DNA of 64,000 bases, taken from NCBI RefSeq assembly GCF_021532625.1, contig NZ_JAKGAR010000002.1, positions 1 to 64,000 of the forward strand, read 5' to 3'. Under the pieces are notes generated by a model that worked only from the letters and a program-made list of their open reading frames with translations, searched no databases and was not told the origin of the DNA. The translations under genes and the position numbers were made by a program. The stretch is from Octadecabacter algicola (GTDB taxonomy: Bacteria > Pseudomonadota > Alphaproteobacteria > Rhodobacterales > Rhodobacteraceae). Positions 8,937 through 18,148 of this stretch are shown here, piece after piece (the stretch's first letter is position 1; each line of letters opens with the position of its first letter).

Positions 8937-9033
8937 ATTCGATATGTCATGGCGTGACGCCTACTTCCCAGGCCTCTCCAAAATTGCTGCTCTGTCCACC
9001 TTGAGGAGACATTGATGGACTGGGAGGCCCGCA

Positions 9034-9549
9034 ATGAAGTTAACCGACCAACGAGAGATCGCTGCTGAACGAAGCGCCGTTTGGAATGCGATCTTGAACC
9101 CTGAGGTTCTAAAGGCCTGCATTCCGGGCTGTGAAGAGCTGACAGGATCGCCCGAAGACGGGTTCGAAGCAGTCGTCGTGCAGAAAGTTGGCCCCGTTAA
9201 AGCCAAGTTCAAAGGCGAAGTCACAATATCGGACATCGTAGAGGGCGAAAGCTTGACGTTGTCTGGTCAAGGCAAGGGCGGACCTGCTGGGTATGCATCT
9301 GGGGCTGCCGACGTGCGGCTGAGTGACATAGAAGGCGGCACGTTGCTGGAATACGACGTGGACGCAAAAGTGGGTGGCAAGCTCGCCCAGTTGGGTAGCC
9401 GGATTATTGACGGGTTTGCCAAAAAACTTGCGGGCGAATTTTTTGAGCGGTTCCAAAACGGGCTTGAGCCTGAAACGGCGGACACGGCCGAAGATACTGA
9501 AGAACAAGAGACCAAAAAAGGATGGATCGGGCGCGTGTTCTCATCATAA
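9034..9549 (+). CDS. CoxG-like SRPBCC protein
   Basis: Protein of 171 residues of the CO-dehydrogenase subunit G family (START/SRPBCC fold). Motifs are RSAVWNAILNPEVLKACIPG near the N-terminus and SGQGKGGPAGYASGAADV in the middle. The polar C-terminal third (TADTAEDTEEQETKK) ends in a basic, hydrophobic tail that may attach to the membrane; CoxG has been reported to recruit the enzyme to the membrane in CO oxidisers. GGGAGG precedes the ATG by 7 nt. It is the first gene of the hydroxylase operon after the inverted repeat. Confidence 0.88.
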   Translation: MKLTDQREIAAERSAVWNAILNPEVLKACIPGCEELTGSPEDGFEAVVVQKVGPVKAKFKGEVTISDIVEGESLTLSGQGKGGPAGYASGAADVRLSDIEGGTLLEYDVDAKVGGKLAQLGSRIIDGFAKKLAGEFFERFQNGLEPETADTAEDTEEQETKKGWIGRVFSS

Positions 9550-9586
9550 CGCGCACCGGTCTTTGATCATTTCTAGGGAGGAAAAG

Positions 9587-10072
9587 ATGCCAAAGATAAC
9601 CATGAACATTAACGGGCGCGAGACGTCGGCAGAGGTGGAAAACCGCACTCTGTTGTCGACTGCGCTCCGTGAAAAATTGCACCTGACAGGTACGCATATC
9701 GGCTGTGATACCAGCCAGTGTGGTGCTTGCGTCGTACATGTGAACGGCAAAGCTGTGAAGTCTTGTACGATCTTTGCATCTGAACTTGATGGGGCGAACA
9801 TTGATACAATCGAAGGCCAAGCCAGCCCCGATGGAACACTGAACGTCATTCAACAGGCGTTTCAGGATCACCACGGATTGCAGTGCGGATTTTGCACGCC
9901 CGGCATGGTGATGAGTGCTGCAGCACTGCTGAAAGAAAACCCCAAGCCAACCGAGGCCGAGGTGCGCGACTACCTCGAAGGCAACATCTGCCGATGCACT
10001 GGGTACCAAGGCATCGTGAACGCAATCCTGGCTGCGAGCGGACAAGACGTCCCCTCAATCGCCGCTGAATAA
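9587..10072 (+). CDS. CoxS-like 2Fe-2S subunit of molybdenum hydroxylase
   Basis: Iron-sulfur subunit of 161 residues that passes electrons from the molybdenum centre to the FAD subunit. It holds both clusters expected in the xanthine oxidase family: the plant-ferredoxin-type set Cys40, Cys45, Cys48, Cys60 (GCDTSQCGAC) and the second set Cys100, Cys103, Cys135, Cys137 (CGFCTPGM and CRCTGY). The ATG at 9587 follows GGGAGGAAAAG. Gene order S-L-M is that of form II (putative) CO dehydrogenases, whereas form I clusters run M-S-L. Confidence 0.93.
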   Translation: MPKITMNINGRETSAEVENRTLLSTALREKLHLTGTHIGCDTSQCGACVVHVNGKAVKSCTIFASELDGANIDTIEGQASPDGTLNVIQQAFQDHHGLQCGFCTPGMVMSAAALLKENPKPTEAEVRDYLEGNICRCTGYQGIVNAILAASGQDVPSIAAE

Positions 10073-10085
10073 GGGAGGATACCAA

Positions 10086-12452
10086 ATGCCAGACGGAGGA
10101 ATTGGTGCACCAACCAAACGCAGAGAAGACACGCGGTTTCTAACAGGCCGCGGAAAATACACAGATGATTTCACACCTCAAAACACATCGTATTGTGCCT
10201 TTGCGCGCAGTCAGGTGGCGAATGGTGTGATCAAAAGTGTCGACACGAGTGCTGCGGCAGAAATGCCCGGTGTTTTGGCGACTTTTACCGGCGAAGATTT
10301 CGTTGAAGTCGGTGGCAACCCCGCGGGTTGGGCTATCGTGAGCCGTGACGGCGAACCGATGAAAGAACCCAAACGTCCCGTACTTGCGCACGGCAAAGTC
10401 CGCCATGTTGGCGATGCCTATGCCGCAGTGGTTGCTGAAACGCTGGAACAGGCGCTTGATGCGGTTGAAGCGATCGAAGCTGACATTGACGAACAAGATG
10501 CTGTCACGGATATGGCGTCAGCCGTCGCAGGGGCCGGTTCTATGGTCCACGACGAGATCGAAACCAACGTCTGTTTTGATTGGGGCTGGATCGAAGACAA
10601 CCGCGCCGCTACAGACGAGGCAATCAAGAACGCGCCACATGTGACGACGCTGGAACTGGTCAACAACCGCCTTGTCCCCAACGCTTTGGAGCCACGGGCA
10701 TCCATTGGTGAATACGATCCGGGCACGGGCGAGTATAAACTGACCACAACATCGCAAAACCCGCACCTGTCGCGGCTTTTGATTGCGGCCTTTGTTCTGG
10801 GCATTCCAGAGAACAAACTGACAGTTCTTGCCCCTGACGTTGGTGGCGGGTTTGGTTCGAAAATCTATCACTACAGCGAAGAAGCTTTGGTGCTGGCGGC
10901 GGCCAAGAAGCTCGGGCGGCCAGTGAAATGGACAGCGACGCGCACGGAATCTTTCCTTGCGGATGCGCACGGTCGAGACCACGTCACCAAGATCGAACTT
11001 GCTTGCGAAAAGGACGGCACGTTCATCGCGTTCCGCACCGAAACAATGGCGAATGTCGGGGCTTATCTGTCGAACTTTTCGACGGTGACGCCGACGTTCT
11101 TGCACGGGACACTGATGGCGGGGAACTACACCGTTCCCAACGTCTATGTGAACGTAAAGGCTGTCTTCACGAACACAGCACCTGTGGATGCCTATCGCGG
11201 CGCTGGTCGCCCCGAGGCGACCTATTCTCTGGAACGGGTGATCGACAAATGTGCGCGCGAACTAGGCATTGATCCTGTTGAAATTCGGCGCAAGAACTTC
11301 ATCAAGAAGGACCAGTATCCTTACGCGTCTGCTGCGGGTCTGGAATACGACAGTGGTGACTACGACTCCTTAATGGATGGCTTGGAAAAGGTAGCTGATT
11401 TTGCTGGGTTCGAAGCGCGCCGCGCGGAGAGCGCTAAGAAAGGCAAACTTCGCGGGCTTGGTGTCAATGCCTACATTGAAGCATGCGGTATCGCGCCGTC
11501 CAACCTTGTCGGTATTCTCGGTGCGCGTGTCGGGCTTTATGATGCAGCGACCGTGCGGGTGAACCCAACGGGCAACATTTCAGTGATGGTGGGGGCGCAC
11601 AGCCATGGCCAAGGCCATGAAACCGCCTTCCCGCAGATCGTTGCGGATATGTTGGGCGTGGATGCGCAATCGGTTGATATCGTTCATGGTGACACGTCCA
11701 AAATCCCGTTCGGGATGGGCACCTACGGGTCACGTAGCCTTGCGGTTTGCGGGTCTGCGGTGTTCCGCGCGACGGAAAAGATCATCCTAAAGGCGACGGC
11801 GATTGCAGCGCATATGTTGGAGGATAAACCGGAAAACATCGAATTCAACGATGGCGTCTTTTCGATCAAAGGGACGAACAAGAATGTTGGCTTCGGTGAT
11901 GTCGCGCTAAAGGCTTATATCCCGCACGACTATCCAATTGAGGATCTTGAACCTGGCTTGGAAGAAACGGCCTTCTATGATCCTGCGAACTTCACATACC
12001 CCTCTGGCGCCTATGCCAGCGAGGTCGAAGTAGATCCGGAGACTGGCAAAGTCACGATTTGCTCCATGGTCGCGCTCGATGATTTCGGCGTGGTCGTGAA
12101 CCCGATGATCGTTACGGGACAGGTTGAAGGTGGTTTGGCCCAAGGTATCGGTCAGGCATTACTGGAAAACGGAGTCTATGATGACACCGGCCAATTGTTG
12201 TCTGGGTCCTTGATGGATTACGCAATGCCGAGGGCGGATGATCTGCCCAACCTTGTTGTTGATCACAGCCATGCAACGCGCTGTACCCATAACCCGATCG
12301 GGTCAAAGGGCTGCGGTGAAGCGGGGGCGATTGGGTCCCCACCGACCATCGTGAATGCCGTTGTCGACGCGCTTTCGCGTGGGGGGCATGATGTCGATCA
12401 TATCGACATGCCCGTGTCTCCGTCGCGCGTTTGGGCGGCTATGAACAAATGA
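10086..12452 (+). CDS. Molybdenum hydroxylase large subunit, form II CoxL-like
   Basis: Catalytic subunit of 788 residues that would bind the molybdopterin cytosine dinucleotide cofactor. The loop at residues 369-375 reads AYRGAGR, the form II signature; true CO dehydrogenase (form I) has AYxCSFR with the active-site cysteine. The catalytic glutamate is Glu745 in KGCGEAGAIGSPP, and VGGGFGSK lies near residue 255. Because the copper-binding cysteine is absent, oxidation of CO is unlikely or at best weak, and the real substrate, perhaps an aldehyde or N-heterocycle, is unknown. It lies 13 nt after the iron-sulfur gene. Confidence 0.92.
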   Translation: MPDGGIGAPTKRREDTRFLTGRGKYTDDFTPQNTSYCAFARSQVANGVIKSVDTSAAAEMPGVLATFTGEDFVEVGGNPAGWAIVSRDGEPMKEPKRPVLAHGKVRHVGDAYAAVVAETLEQALDAVEAIEADIDEQDAVTDMASAVAGAGSMVHDEIETNVCFDWGWIEDNRAATDEAIKNAPHVTTLELVNNRLVPNALEPRASIGEYDPGTGEYKLTTTSQNPHLSRLLIAAFVLGIPENKLTVLAPDVGGGFGSKIYHYSEEALVLAAAKKLGRPVKWTATRTESFLADAHGRDHVTKIELACEKDGTFIAFRTETMANVGAYLSNFSTVTPTFLHGTLMAGNYTVPNVYVNVKAVFTNTAPVDAYRGAGRPEATYSLERVIDKCARELGIDPVEIRRKNFIKKDQYPYASAAGLEYDSGDYDSLMDGLEKVADFAGFEARRAESAKKGKLRGLGVNAYIEACGIAPSNLVGILGARVGLYDAATVRVNPTGNISVMVGAHSHGQGHETAFPQIVADMLGVDAQSVDIVHGDTSKIPFGMGTYGSRSLAVCGSAVFRATEKIILKATAIAAHMLEDKPENIEFNDGVFSIKGTNKNVGFGDVALKAYIPHDYPIEDLEPGLEETAFYDPANFTYPSGAYASEVEVDPETGKVTICSMVALDDFGVVVNPMIVTGQVEGGLAQGIGQALLENGVYDDTGQLLSGSLMDYAMPRADDLPNLVVDHSHATRCTHNPIGSKGCGEAGAIGSPPTIVNAVVDALSRGGHDVDHIDMPVSPSRVWAAMNK

Positions 12453-12460
12453 CTTTCTAC

Positions 12461-12496
12461 TGGCGAAGGGCAGGGCTGCGCCCCTCCCTTTGGCCA
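12461..12496 (+). other. Intercistronic hairpin between large and FAD subunit genes
   Basis: TGGC, AAGGG and GGGC on the left pair with GCCC, CCCTT and GCCA on the right, with short internal loops and a 3-nt tip. It sits just after the large-subunit stop. There is no U-run, so it may act in mRNA processing or stability, or lower FAD-subunit output. Confidence 0.45.
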
Positions 12497-12515
12497 CAGA
12501 ACAAGGACATGAAAT

Positions 12516-13298
12516 ATGTATGATTTTGATTTGGTAATCCCCGCGACGGTCGCCGAGGCGTCAACGGCTATGAAGGCAGATGGCGCGCAAGCGCTGGGCG
12601 GCGGGCAAACGCTTTTGCCGACCATGAAACAACGCCTTGCTGCACCTGAAGTGTTGGTTCGCCTCAGCGAACTGGCTGATATTGTCAGTGTTAATGCGGC
12701 GTCTGGCACCCTTAGTATCGGCGGCGCCACAACACATGGGCAGGTCGCGTCTGAAGGGTCTGCTTACCCTGCTTTGGCGGCTTTGGCGGGCAACATCGGC
12801 GATCCGGCTGTTCGCAACCGTGGCACCATTGGTGGATCTATCGCCAACAACGATCCGTCGGCGTGCTATCCGGCTGGCGCGCTTGGATCAGGCGCGACCA
12901 TCGTCACCAACACGCGCGAAATTGCAGCGGACGATTTCTTTGTTGATCTGTTTGAAACAGCCCTCGAAGAAGGTGAAATCGTCACCGGTGTGAATTTCCC
13001 GATCCCCGACGCGGCGAACTATCAGAAATTCGACCAACCAGCCTCACGGTTTGCATTGGTCGGGGTTTTTGTCGCCAAGTTCGGGGACAAGGTCCGCGTG
13101 GCTGTAACGGGTGCATCTAACGGCGGGGTGTTCCGCTGGTCTGAAGCGGAAGCAGCCCTAAGTTCGAATTTCGCAGCGGATGCGATTGAGGGCTTGGCTG
13201 TTGATGCCGGTGACCTCATCACGGACCTTCACGGCACGGCTGAGTATCGCGCACATTTGATCACTGTCCTGACGCGCCGCGCTGTACAAAGCTGCTGA
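12516..13298 (+). CDS. CoxM-like FAD-binding subunit of molybdenum hydroxylase
   Basis: FAD subunit of 260 residues that passes electrons to the final acceptor. The two flavin-binding motifs are LGGGQTLLPTMKQRL near residue 28 and RNRGTIGGSIANNDP near residue 105; the C-terminal CO_deh_flav_C-type domain follows. Length matches the family (about 260-290). The start is unsupported by a strong Shine-Dalgarno sequence (AGGACATGAA-like context), but the protein begins at the usual place. A long perfect stem-loop follows the stop codon. Confidence 0.92.
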   Translation: MYDFDLVIPATVAEASTAMKADGAQALGGGQTLLPTMKQRLAAPEVLVRLSELADIVSVNAASGTLSIGGATTHGQVASEGSAYPALAALAGNIGDPAVRNRGTIGGSIANNDPSACYPAGALGSGATIVTNTREIAADDFFVDLFETALEEGEIVTGVNFPIPDAANYQKFDQPASRFALVGVFVAKFGDKVRVAVTGASNGGVFRWSEAEAALSSNFAADAIEGLAVDAGDLITDLHGTAEYRAHLITVLTRRAVQSC

Positions 13299-13306
13299 TC
13301 GCGAAA

Positions 13307-13348
13307 TAGACGGATGCGGCGCCGCTCTCTGGGCGTCGCATCCGTCTA
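13307..13348 (+). terminator. Strong stem-loop after FAD subunit gene
   Basis: TAGACGGATGCG at 13307-13318 pairs perfectly over 12 bp with CGCATCCGTCTA at 13337-13348. The loop is GC-rich. Only a weak T-tract (GTTTCC) follows, so it may be a partial terminator or a 3' stabiliser that separates the enzyme genes from the maturation gene. Confidence 0.6.
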
Positions 13349-13378
13349 CCGTTTCCAGAAAGCGTACTGCCCTTGCAA

Positions 13379-14305
13379 ATGACACCGATCATATCGCCAC
13401 ATTCAGACATCCGTGACCCCTTACTCGCGCTCGCGACTGGGCACGTGTCGGGTGTTTTGGCTTTGGTCATCCGAACCGAAGGACCGTCTTATCGCTCTGT
13501 TGGGGCGTCGATGGTTTTTTCCGATAACGGTGTGCGGATCGGAAGCCTGTCATCAGGCTGTATTGAAGCGGACCTCGCTCTGCATGCGGCGCAGGTGTTG
13601 TCAGACGGTTCGCCATTGCGGGTCCTCTACGGCACCGGATCACCATATAAGGACATTCGGCTTCCCTGTGGTGGCGGGCTTGAAATCTTGCTGCTGCCGC
13701 AACCGCGACCGGATGAATTATCCTTGATTGCAACGGTGGTAACGGACCGCCGGCCAGTTGCGATTTCGATCGACTTTGAAACGGGGCGTATCTCGCGTTC
13801 CGCCCCCACGGTGACCGGCATTCATGGCGACCGTTTCGACTTGGCATTAATCCCGCCGCTTCGGTTTGCCGTCTTCGGCAAAGGCCCCGAGGCGACGACG
13901 TTTACACGGCTGGTTCAATCGCTTGGCTATGAGGGTGACTTGGTCTCACCTGACTTGGAAACGCTCAGCATTCCGCCTGTAAGCGGATGGGTGACGCACG
14001 AAATTCGCAGCCCAATTTGCCCTGAAAATGTAGCTCTCGACGACAGAACCGCTGTCCTCCTGTTTTTTCATGACCATGAATGGGAAGCCCCAATCCTGAA
14101 GGGGGTCTTTGATCATGACACCTGCTACATTGGCTGTCAGGGCAGTTGGCAAACCAGTCAAACCAGATTGGCTGAATTGAAAGACTTGGGCGTTTGCGAT
14201 GAAGATGCGCAAAAGGTGCGCGGCCCGATTGGGCTGATCCCCTCAGTGCGCGACAGCAGCACGCTAGCCGTGTCCGTCCTAGCGGAAATTCTCGCGTCTC
14301 AGTAA
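13379..14305 (+). CDS. XdhC/CoxI family molybdenum hydroxylase maturation factor
   Basis: Protein of 308 residues. The N-terminal domain carries the XdhC pattern GPSYRSVGASMVFSD and GSLSSGCIEADLA, and LPCGGGLEILLLP further on; the C-terminal half has the Rossmann-like domain (FAVFGKGPEATTF) that is usual in the family. XdhC-type proteins bind the molybdenum cofactor, help to sulfurate it and insert it into the apoenzyme. The ATG at 13379 is preferred to the TTG two codons upstream. Its place after the three enzyme subunits marks it as their dedicated chaperone. Confidence 0.88.
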   Translation: MTPIISPHSDIRDPLLALATGHVSGVLALVIRTEGPSYRSVGASMVFSDNGVRIGSLSSGCIEADLALHAAQVLSDGSPLRVLYGTGSPYKDIRLPCGGGLEILLLPQPRPDELSLIATVVTDRRPVAISIDFETGRISRSAPTVTGIHGDRFDLALIPPLRFAVFGKGPEATTFTRLVQSLGYEGDLVSPDLETLSIPPVSGWVTHEIRSPICPENVALDDRTAVLLFFHDHEWEAPILKGVFDHDTCYIGCQGSWQTSQTRLAELKDLGVCDEDAQKVRGPIGLIPSVRDSSTLAVSVLAEILASQ

Positions 14306-14424
14306 ACCACTTCGCGATCATTCGATAGGACGCGCCAAATATCGCTGACGTTACAGCCACGCACATATTGAAACTTTGCCTTCACGGCGCACTGGCTTAG
14401 GGTCCGTCCAAAAGGATTTTGAGT

Positions 14425-15567
14425 ATGAGTATCGATCGCCGTCACTTTATCAGCGGAATTGGCGTGCTAGGCCTTGCAGCATGTGGCGTTAGTGTTCCGA
14501 CAGCGCAGCCTGTCCGCGCACAGTCACTGCCCGATGACCTTCGCCCTATTCGAACAGACGCTTTTAGTGCTTGGGTTCGCGCGTTCCGCCCTCGGGCCTT
14601 GGGGAACGGCATTTCGGGGTCCACCTTTGATGCGGCGTTCGCGGATGCTGGTTACATTCCGGGCGTCGTAGCGAGGGATGGCAATCAAATTCAAACCCGC
14701 CGCACCCTCGAAGAATATCTGTCCATTGCGACCTCCGATGAGCGACTTGAAAAGGGTCGTGCTGCGATTGCACGCTATGGCAATACACTTAACGCAATCG
14801 AACGCCGCTACGGTGTTCCTGCGCTCATCGTAGCCGCGATTTGGGGGATGGAATCCACGTTCGGTGAAAAACGCGGGCTTATTCCTGTGGTCTCTTCGAC
14901 TGCAACGCTTGCCTTTGATGGACGACGCGGCGCGTTTTACGAAAGCCAACTGATCGCGGCGCTGAAGATTTTGGAACGCGGTGACACGACGCCAGCCCAA
15001 TTGACCGGATCATGGGCGGGGGCCATGGGCCATACACAATTCATCCCGACGTCTTATCAATCGTTTGCTGTTGATTTTAACGACGACGGTCGGCGTGATA
15101 TTTGGTCGGATGATCCTGCCGATGCACTGGCATCTACGGCAAGCTATTTGTCCCGTAACGGATGGCGCAGTGGCGTGCCGTGGGGGGCTGAGGCGGGTAC
15201 GTCAAACTTGTCCGGCAACACCATCCAGCCACAAGCTGGGGGGGTACGGTTCACGGTGACCCGTAACTTTAACGTGCTGAAGACCTACAACAACTCCGAC
15301 CTTTATGCTTTGGGTGTGGGCCATCTGTCTGATCGTCTTGGTGGCGCTGGGCCTTTGCAGGGGTCATTCCCGCCAGATGCCAATGGGCTGACAGCTGCGG
15401 ACCGTATCGCGCTTCAAACCCGTCTGACCGCGCGCGGGTACGATATCGGAACAATAGACGGTGTCATTGGTGCGCGTACCGAAGCGGCGATTTCCGATTT
15501 TCAGCAGCGTCAGGGGCTAACCGTGACAGGCCAAGCCACTCGAGACGTTCTAAACGCTCTGCGATAG
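14425..15567 (+). CDS. Lytic murein transglycosylase, MltB type, with peptidoglycan-binding domain
   Basis: Lipoprotein of 380 residues that cleaves peptidoglycan glycan strands. The N-terminus RRHFISGIGVLGLAAC has a twin-arginine start and a lipobox LAAC with Cys20 as the lipidated residue. The MltB catalytic domain holds WGMESTFGEKRG with Glu143 as the acid catalyst and AGAMGHTQFIPTSY. The last 60 residues form a PG_binding_1 repeat (LTARGYDIGTIDGVIGARTE). AAAGGA lies 8 nt before the ATG; the TTG two codons upstream is less likely. Confidence 0.92.
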   Translation: MSIDRRHFISGIGVLGLAACGVSVPTAQPVRAQSLPDDLRPIRTDAFSAWVRAFRPRALGNGISGSTFDAAFADAGYIPGVVARDGNQIQTRRTLEEYLSIATSDERLEKGRAAIARYGNTLNAIERRYGVPALIVAAIWGMESTFGEKRGLIPVVSSTATLAFDGRRGAFYESQLIAALKILERGDTTPAQLTGSWAGAMGHTQFIPTSYQSFAVDFNDDGRRDIWSDDPADALASTASYLSRNGWRSGVPWGAEAGTSNLSGNTIQPQAGGVRFTVTRNFNVLKTYNNSDLYALGVGHLSDRLGGAGPLQGSFPPDANGLTAADRIALQTRLTARGYDIGTIDGVIGARTEAAISDFQQRQGLTVTGQATRDVLNALR

Positions 15568-15581
15568 ACGCAACGGCTTTC

Positions 15582-15618
15582 CCTTTTGCGGACGCCCGAC
15601 TAGGGTGCCCGCAAAAGG
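15582..15618 (+). promoter_or_regulatory. Hairpin that pairs the ABC ATPase ribosome binding site
   Basis: CCTTTTGCGG (15582-15591) pairs perfectly with CCGCAAAAGG (15609-15618); after one mismatch five more pairs (one G-U) close a 5-nt loop. The right arm contains AAAAGG of the Shine-Dalgarno sequence AAAAGGAGG (15613-15621) that precedes the ATG at 15628. Folding would hide most of that site. No T-run follows, so it does not look like a terminator. Confidence 0.6.
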
Positions 15619-15627
15619 AGGCCGCTG

Positions 15628-16557
15628 ATGACTAATATTGTAGAAGTTCGCGGGCTCACCAAGCGATATGATGGTGGGTTTGAAGCACTGAAATCCGTGG
15701 ACCTGGATATCAAGAAAGGCGAGATTATCGCCCTTCTTGGTCCCAATGGTGCAGGAAAAACCACACTCATTTCGACAATTTGCGGCATCACACGAGCCAC
15801 AGATGGAACGGTTTCCATTGGCGGCCATGATAACGTAACTGACTTTCGCGCCGCCCGTAATTTGGTCGGGCTTGTACCGCAGGAACTCAATCTGGAACCC
15901 TTTGAAAAGGTGATGAACACCGTGCGGTTTTCACGCGGTTTGTTTGGTAAAGCGCCAGATGATGCCCATCTGGAAAAAGTCCTGAAATCCTTGTCCTTGT
16001 GGGACAAAAAGGACGCCAAGGTCATGATGCTGTCGGGCGGCATGAAGCGCCGTGTTTTGATCGCCAAAGCCCTATCTCACGAACCACGCGTTCTGTTTTT
16101 GGATGAACCCACTGCGGGTGTGGACGTCGAATTGCGCAAAGACATGTGGGACGTTGTTGCCAAACTAAAGGCCGACGGCGTGACCATTATCTTGACTACG
16201 CACTACATCGAAGAGGCCGAGGCAATTGCCGACCGGATCGGGGTCATCGCAAAGGGTGAAATACTACTTGTGGAAAATAAGGACGATCTGATGACCCGCA
16301 TGGGTCAGAAGACGCTGAAGATCGAACTCGCCGAACCTGTGAACGCTGTTCCTGCGGCTTTGTCGGAATACGACCTTACCGTGGATGGCGAAGGCCTTCT
16401 GTATTCCTATGACACGCAGACAGATCGCACGGGAATCACCAGTCTGTTGGCGGATCTGCAAAAAGCGGGACTGAAAATGACCGACCTGCAAACGCGGCAA
16501 AGTTCGCTCGAAGAAATATTCGTGTCCCTCGTGGCTGAAAAGGAGGGCGCGGAATGA
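15628..16557 (+). CDS. ABC transporter ATP-binding protein (YadG-like)
   Basis: ATPase subunit of 309 residues for a two-gene exporter. Walker A is GPNGAGKTT near residue 39, the signature motif is LSGGMKRR near 139, Walker B is [10 protein letters not shown], and the H-loop is [11 protein letters not shown]. The C-terminal 90 residues beyond the nucleotide-binding fold are typical of the DrrA/YadG/CcmA-type exporters. It overlaps the permease gene by 4 nt. The substrate is unknown; drug or polysaccharide export are both seen in the family. Confidence 0.93.
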   Translation: MTNIVEVRGLTKRYDGGFEALKSVDLDIKKGEIIALLGPNGAGKTTLISTICGITRATDGTVSIGGHDNVTDFRAARNLVGLVPQELNLEPFEKVMNTVRFSRGLFGKAPDDAHLEKVLKSLSLWDKKDAKVMMLSGGMKRRVLIAKALSHEPRVLFLDEPTAGVDVELRKDMWDVVAKLKADGVTIILTTHYIEEAEAIADRIGVIAKGEILLVENKDDLMTRMGQKTLKIELAEPVNAVPAALSEYDLTVDGEGLLYSYDTQTDRTGITSLLADLQKAGLKMTDLQTRQSSLEEIFVSLVAEKEGAE

Positions 16558-17315
16558 ACCTGCAAGCAATCAGATCGATCTACATCTTTGAGATGGCGCG
16601 ATTTTTCCGCACGCTGATGCAAAGCTTCATTAGCCCGGTGATTTCAACGTCGCTGTACTTTGTCGTGTTCGGCACGGCCATCGGGTCTCGTATCCAAGAA
16701 GTCGAAGGCGTGGGGTATGGGGCGTTCATCGTTCCGGGGCTGATCATGTTGTCCGTGATGACGCAAGCGACCAGTAACGCAAGCTTTGGCATCTATTTCC
16801 CAAAGTTTATCGGTACAATTTACGAGCTGTTGTCGGCACCTGTGAATTTCCTAGAAATCACGATCGGCTACGTCGGGGCGGCCGCAACAAAGGCGTTGTT
16901 TATTGGGCTTGTGATCCTAGCGACGTCTTTCCTGTTCGTTGATCTGCACATTGCACATCCAATTGCGATGCTGGCGTTCCTTGTGCTTACCTGTCTGTCG
17001 TTCAGCCTGCTTGGGTTTATCATCGGCATTTGGGCGGGGAATTTCGAACAGTTGCAGCTGATCCCACTGTTGATCATCACGCCTTTGGTCTTCCTTGGTG
17101 GGTCATTTTATTCGGTCTCTATGCTTCCGCCGATCTGGCAAACCATCACCATGTTTAATCCAGTGGTCTACCTGATCTCGGGGTTCCGATGGGCGTTCTT
17201 TGACACGGCGGATGTCCCAATCGGCCTCAGCTTGTTTGCTATCGGCTTGTTCACGGCGATCTGTGTTGGCGTCATCGCATGGATATTCCGCACGGGCTGG
17301 CGCATCCGGCAATAG
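16554..17315 (+). CDS. ABC-2 type transporter permease (YadH-like)
   Basis: Membrane subunit of 253 residues with six predicted segments. Family marks are [20 protein letters not shown] at the start and the C-terminal [17 protein letters not shown] with [13 protein letters not shown]. Length and partner match the YadG/YadH pair. ATGA overlap with the ATPase gene shows translational coupling, so the hairpin upstream of the ATPase gene could set the level of both. Confidence 0.92.
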   Translation: MNLQAIRSIYIFEMARFFRTLMQSFISPVISTSLYFVVFGTAIGSRIQEVEGVGYGAFIVPGLIMLSVMTQATSNASFGIYFPKFIGTIYELLSAPVNFLEITIGYVGAAATKALFIGLVILATSFLFVDLHIAHPIAMLAFLVLTCLSFSLLGFIIGIWAGNFEQLQLIPLLIITPLVFLGGSFYSVSMLPPIWQTITMFNPVVYLISGFRWAFFDTADVPIGLSLFAIGLFTAICVGVIAWIFRTGWRIRQ

Positions 17316-17359
17316 CGCTGGGCTTGTTTCCAGTCGCGCTGGGCACTAAATGGTCACTT

Positions 17360-18148
17360 ATGAAACGCTGGATCCCTTTCCTTAAAACGCCGCCTCACGT
17401 CGCCGTCATTCGCTTGCAAGGTACGATTGCAACGGGCGGGCGCGGATTGTCTGATCGCGGCCTTGCTGATGTTATTGACAAAGCATTCCGCAGCAAACCT
17501 GCGGCCGTCGCGCTTGAGATTAGTTCCCCCGGGGGTAGCCCCGTGCAATCATCTTTGATTGCCGCGCGTATTCGACGTTTGGCGGATGAAAAAGACATAC
17601 CCGTAGTAGCCTTCGTAGAAGATGTCGCCGCTTCTGGCGGATATTGGTTGGCCACTGCGGCGGACGAGATTTTTGTCGACCGCGGATCTATTGTTGGTTC
17701 TATCGGCGTGATTTCAGCGGGATTCGGGCTTACGGGTACGCTTGAAAAGGTTGGTGCTGAACGCCGTGTTTACACCGCCGGAAAATCCAAAAGCATGCTC
17801 GACCCATTCCAAGCTGAAAAACCAGCCGACGTGAAGCGGTTGAAAGGCTTGCTGGACGACATGCACGATTATTTCAAAGATCAGGTCACAAGCCGTCGCG
17901 GTAGCAAGCTGGCCGATCAAGACCTGTTTACGGGTGAGATTTGGGTGGGTGCAAAATCCATCGATGTTGGCCTTGCTGATAAGATCGGGCACCTCGTACC
18001 CGTGATGAAAGACCGCTTTGGCGATAAGGTAACGTTCCGCCGTTTCGGAAAGAAAAAGCCGTTCTTTGGGCGTTTGGGTGTGCAGATTGTTGATGATGCC
18101 GTCGCAGGGATCGAAGAGCGCGCAGCCTATGCGCGGTTTGGTCTTTGA
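17360..18148 (+). CDS. S49 family peptidase (SppA/SohB-like)
   Basis: Serine protease of 262 residues of the signal-peptide-peptidase A family, likely facing the periplasm or membrane. Ser92 in DVAASGGYWLA is the expected nucleophile and Lys144 in AGKSKSMLDPF, 52 residues later, the expected general base, the same spacing as in the short bacterial SppA form. I see little of an N-terminal membrane anchor. The ATG at 17360 avoids overlap with the permease gene; upstream in-frame residues look non-protein-like. No strong Shine-Dalgarno sequence is visible. Confidence 0.88.
   Translation: MKRWIPFLKTPPHVAVIRLQGTIATGGRGLSDRGLADVIDKAFRSKPAAVALEISSPGGSPVQSSLIAARIRRLADEKDIPVVAFVEDVAASGGYWLATAADEIFVDRGSIVGSIGVISAGFGLTGTLEKVGAERRVYTAGKSKSMLDPFQAEKPADVKRLKGLLDDMHDYFKDQVTSRRGSKLADQDLFTGEIWVGAKSIDVGLADKIGHLVPVMKDRFGDKVTFRRFGKKKPFFGRLGVQIVDDAVAGIEERAAYARFGL

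Noticed and set aside
8940-9033. Sigma-54 promoter in front of the coxG-like gene
   Set aside because: TGGCG is present, but no TTGC element follows at the needed spacing, and the regulator lacks the AAA+ domain.
10086-12452. True (form I) aerobic CO dehydrogenase large subunit
   Set aside because: The active-site loop is AYRGAGR, not AYxCSFR, and the subunit order is S-L-M, not M-S-L.
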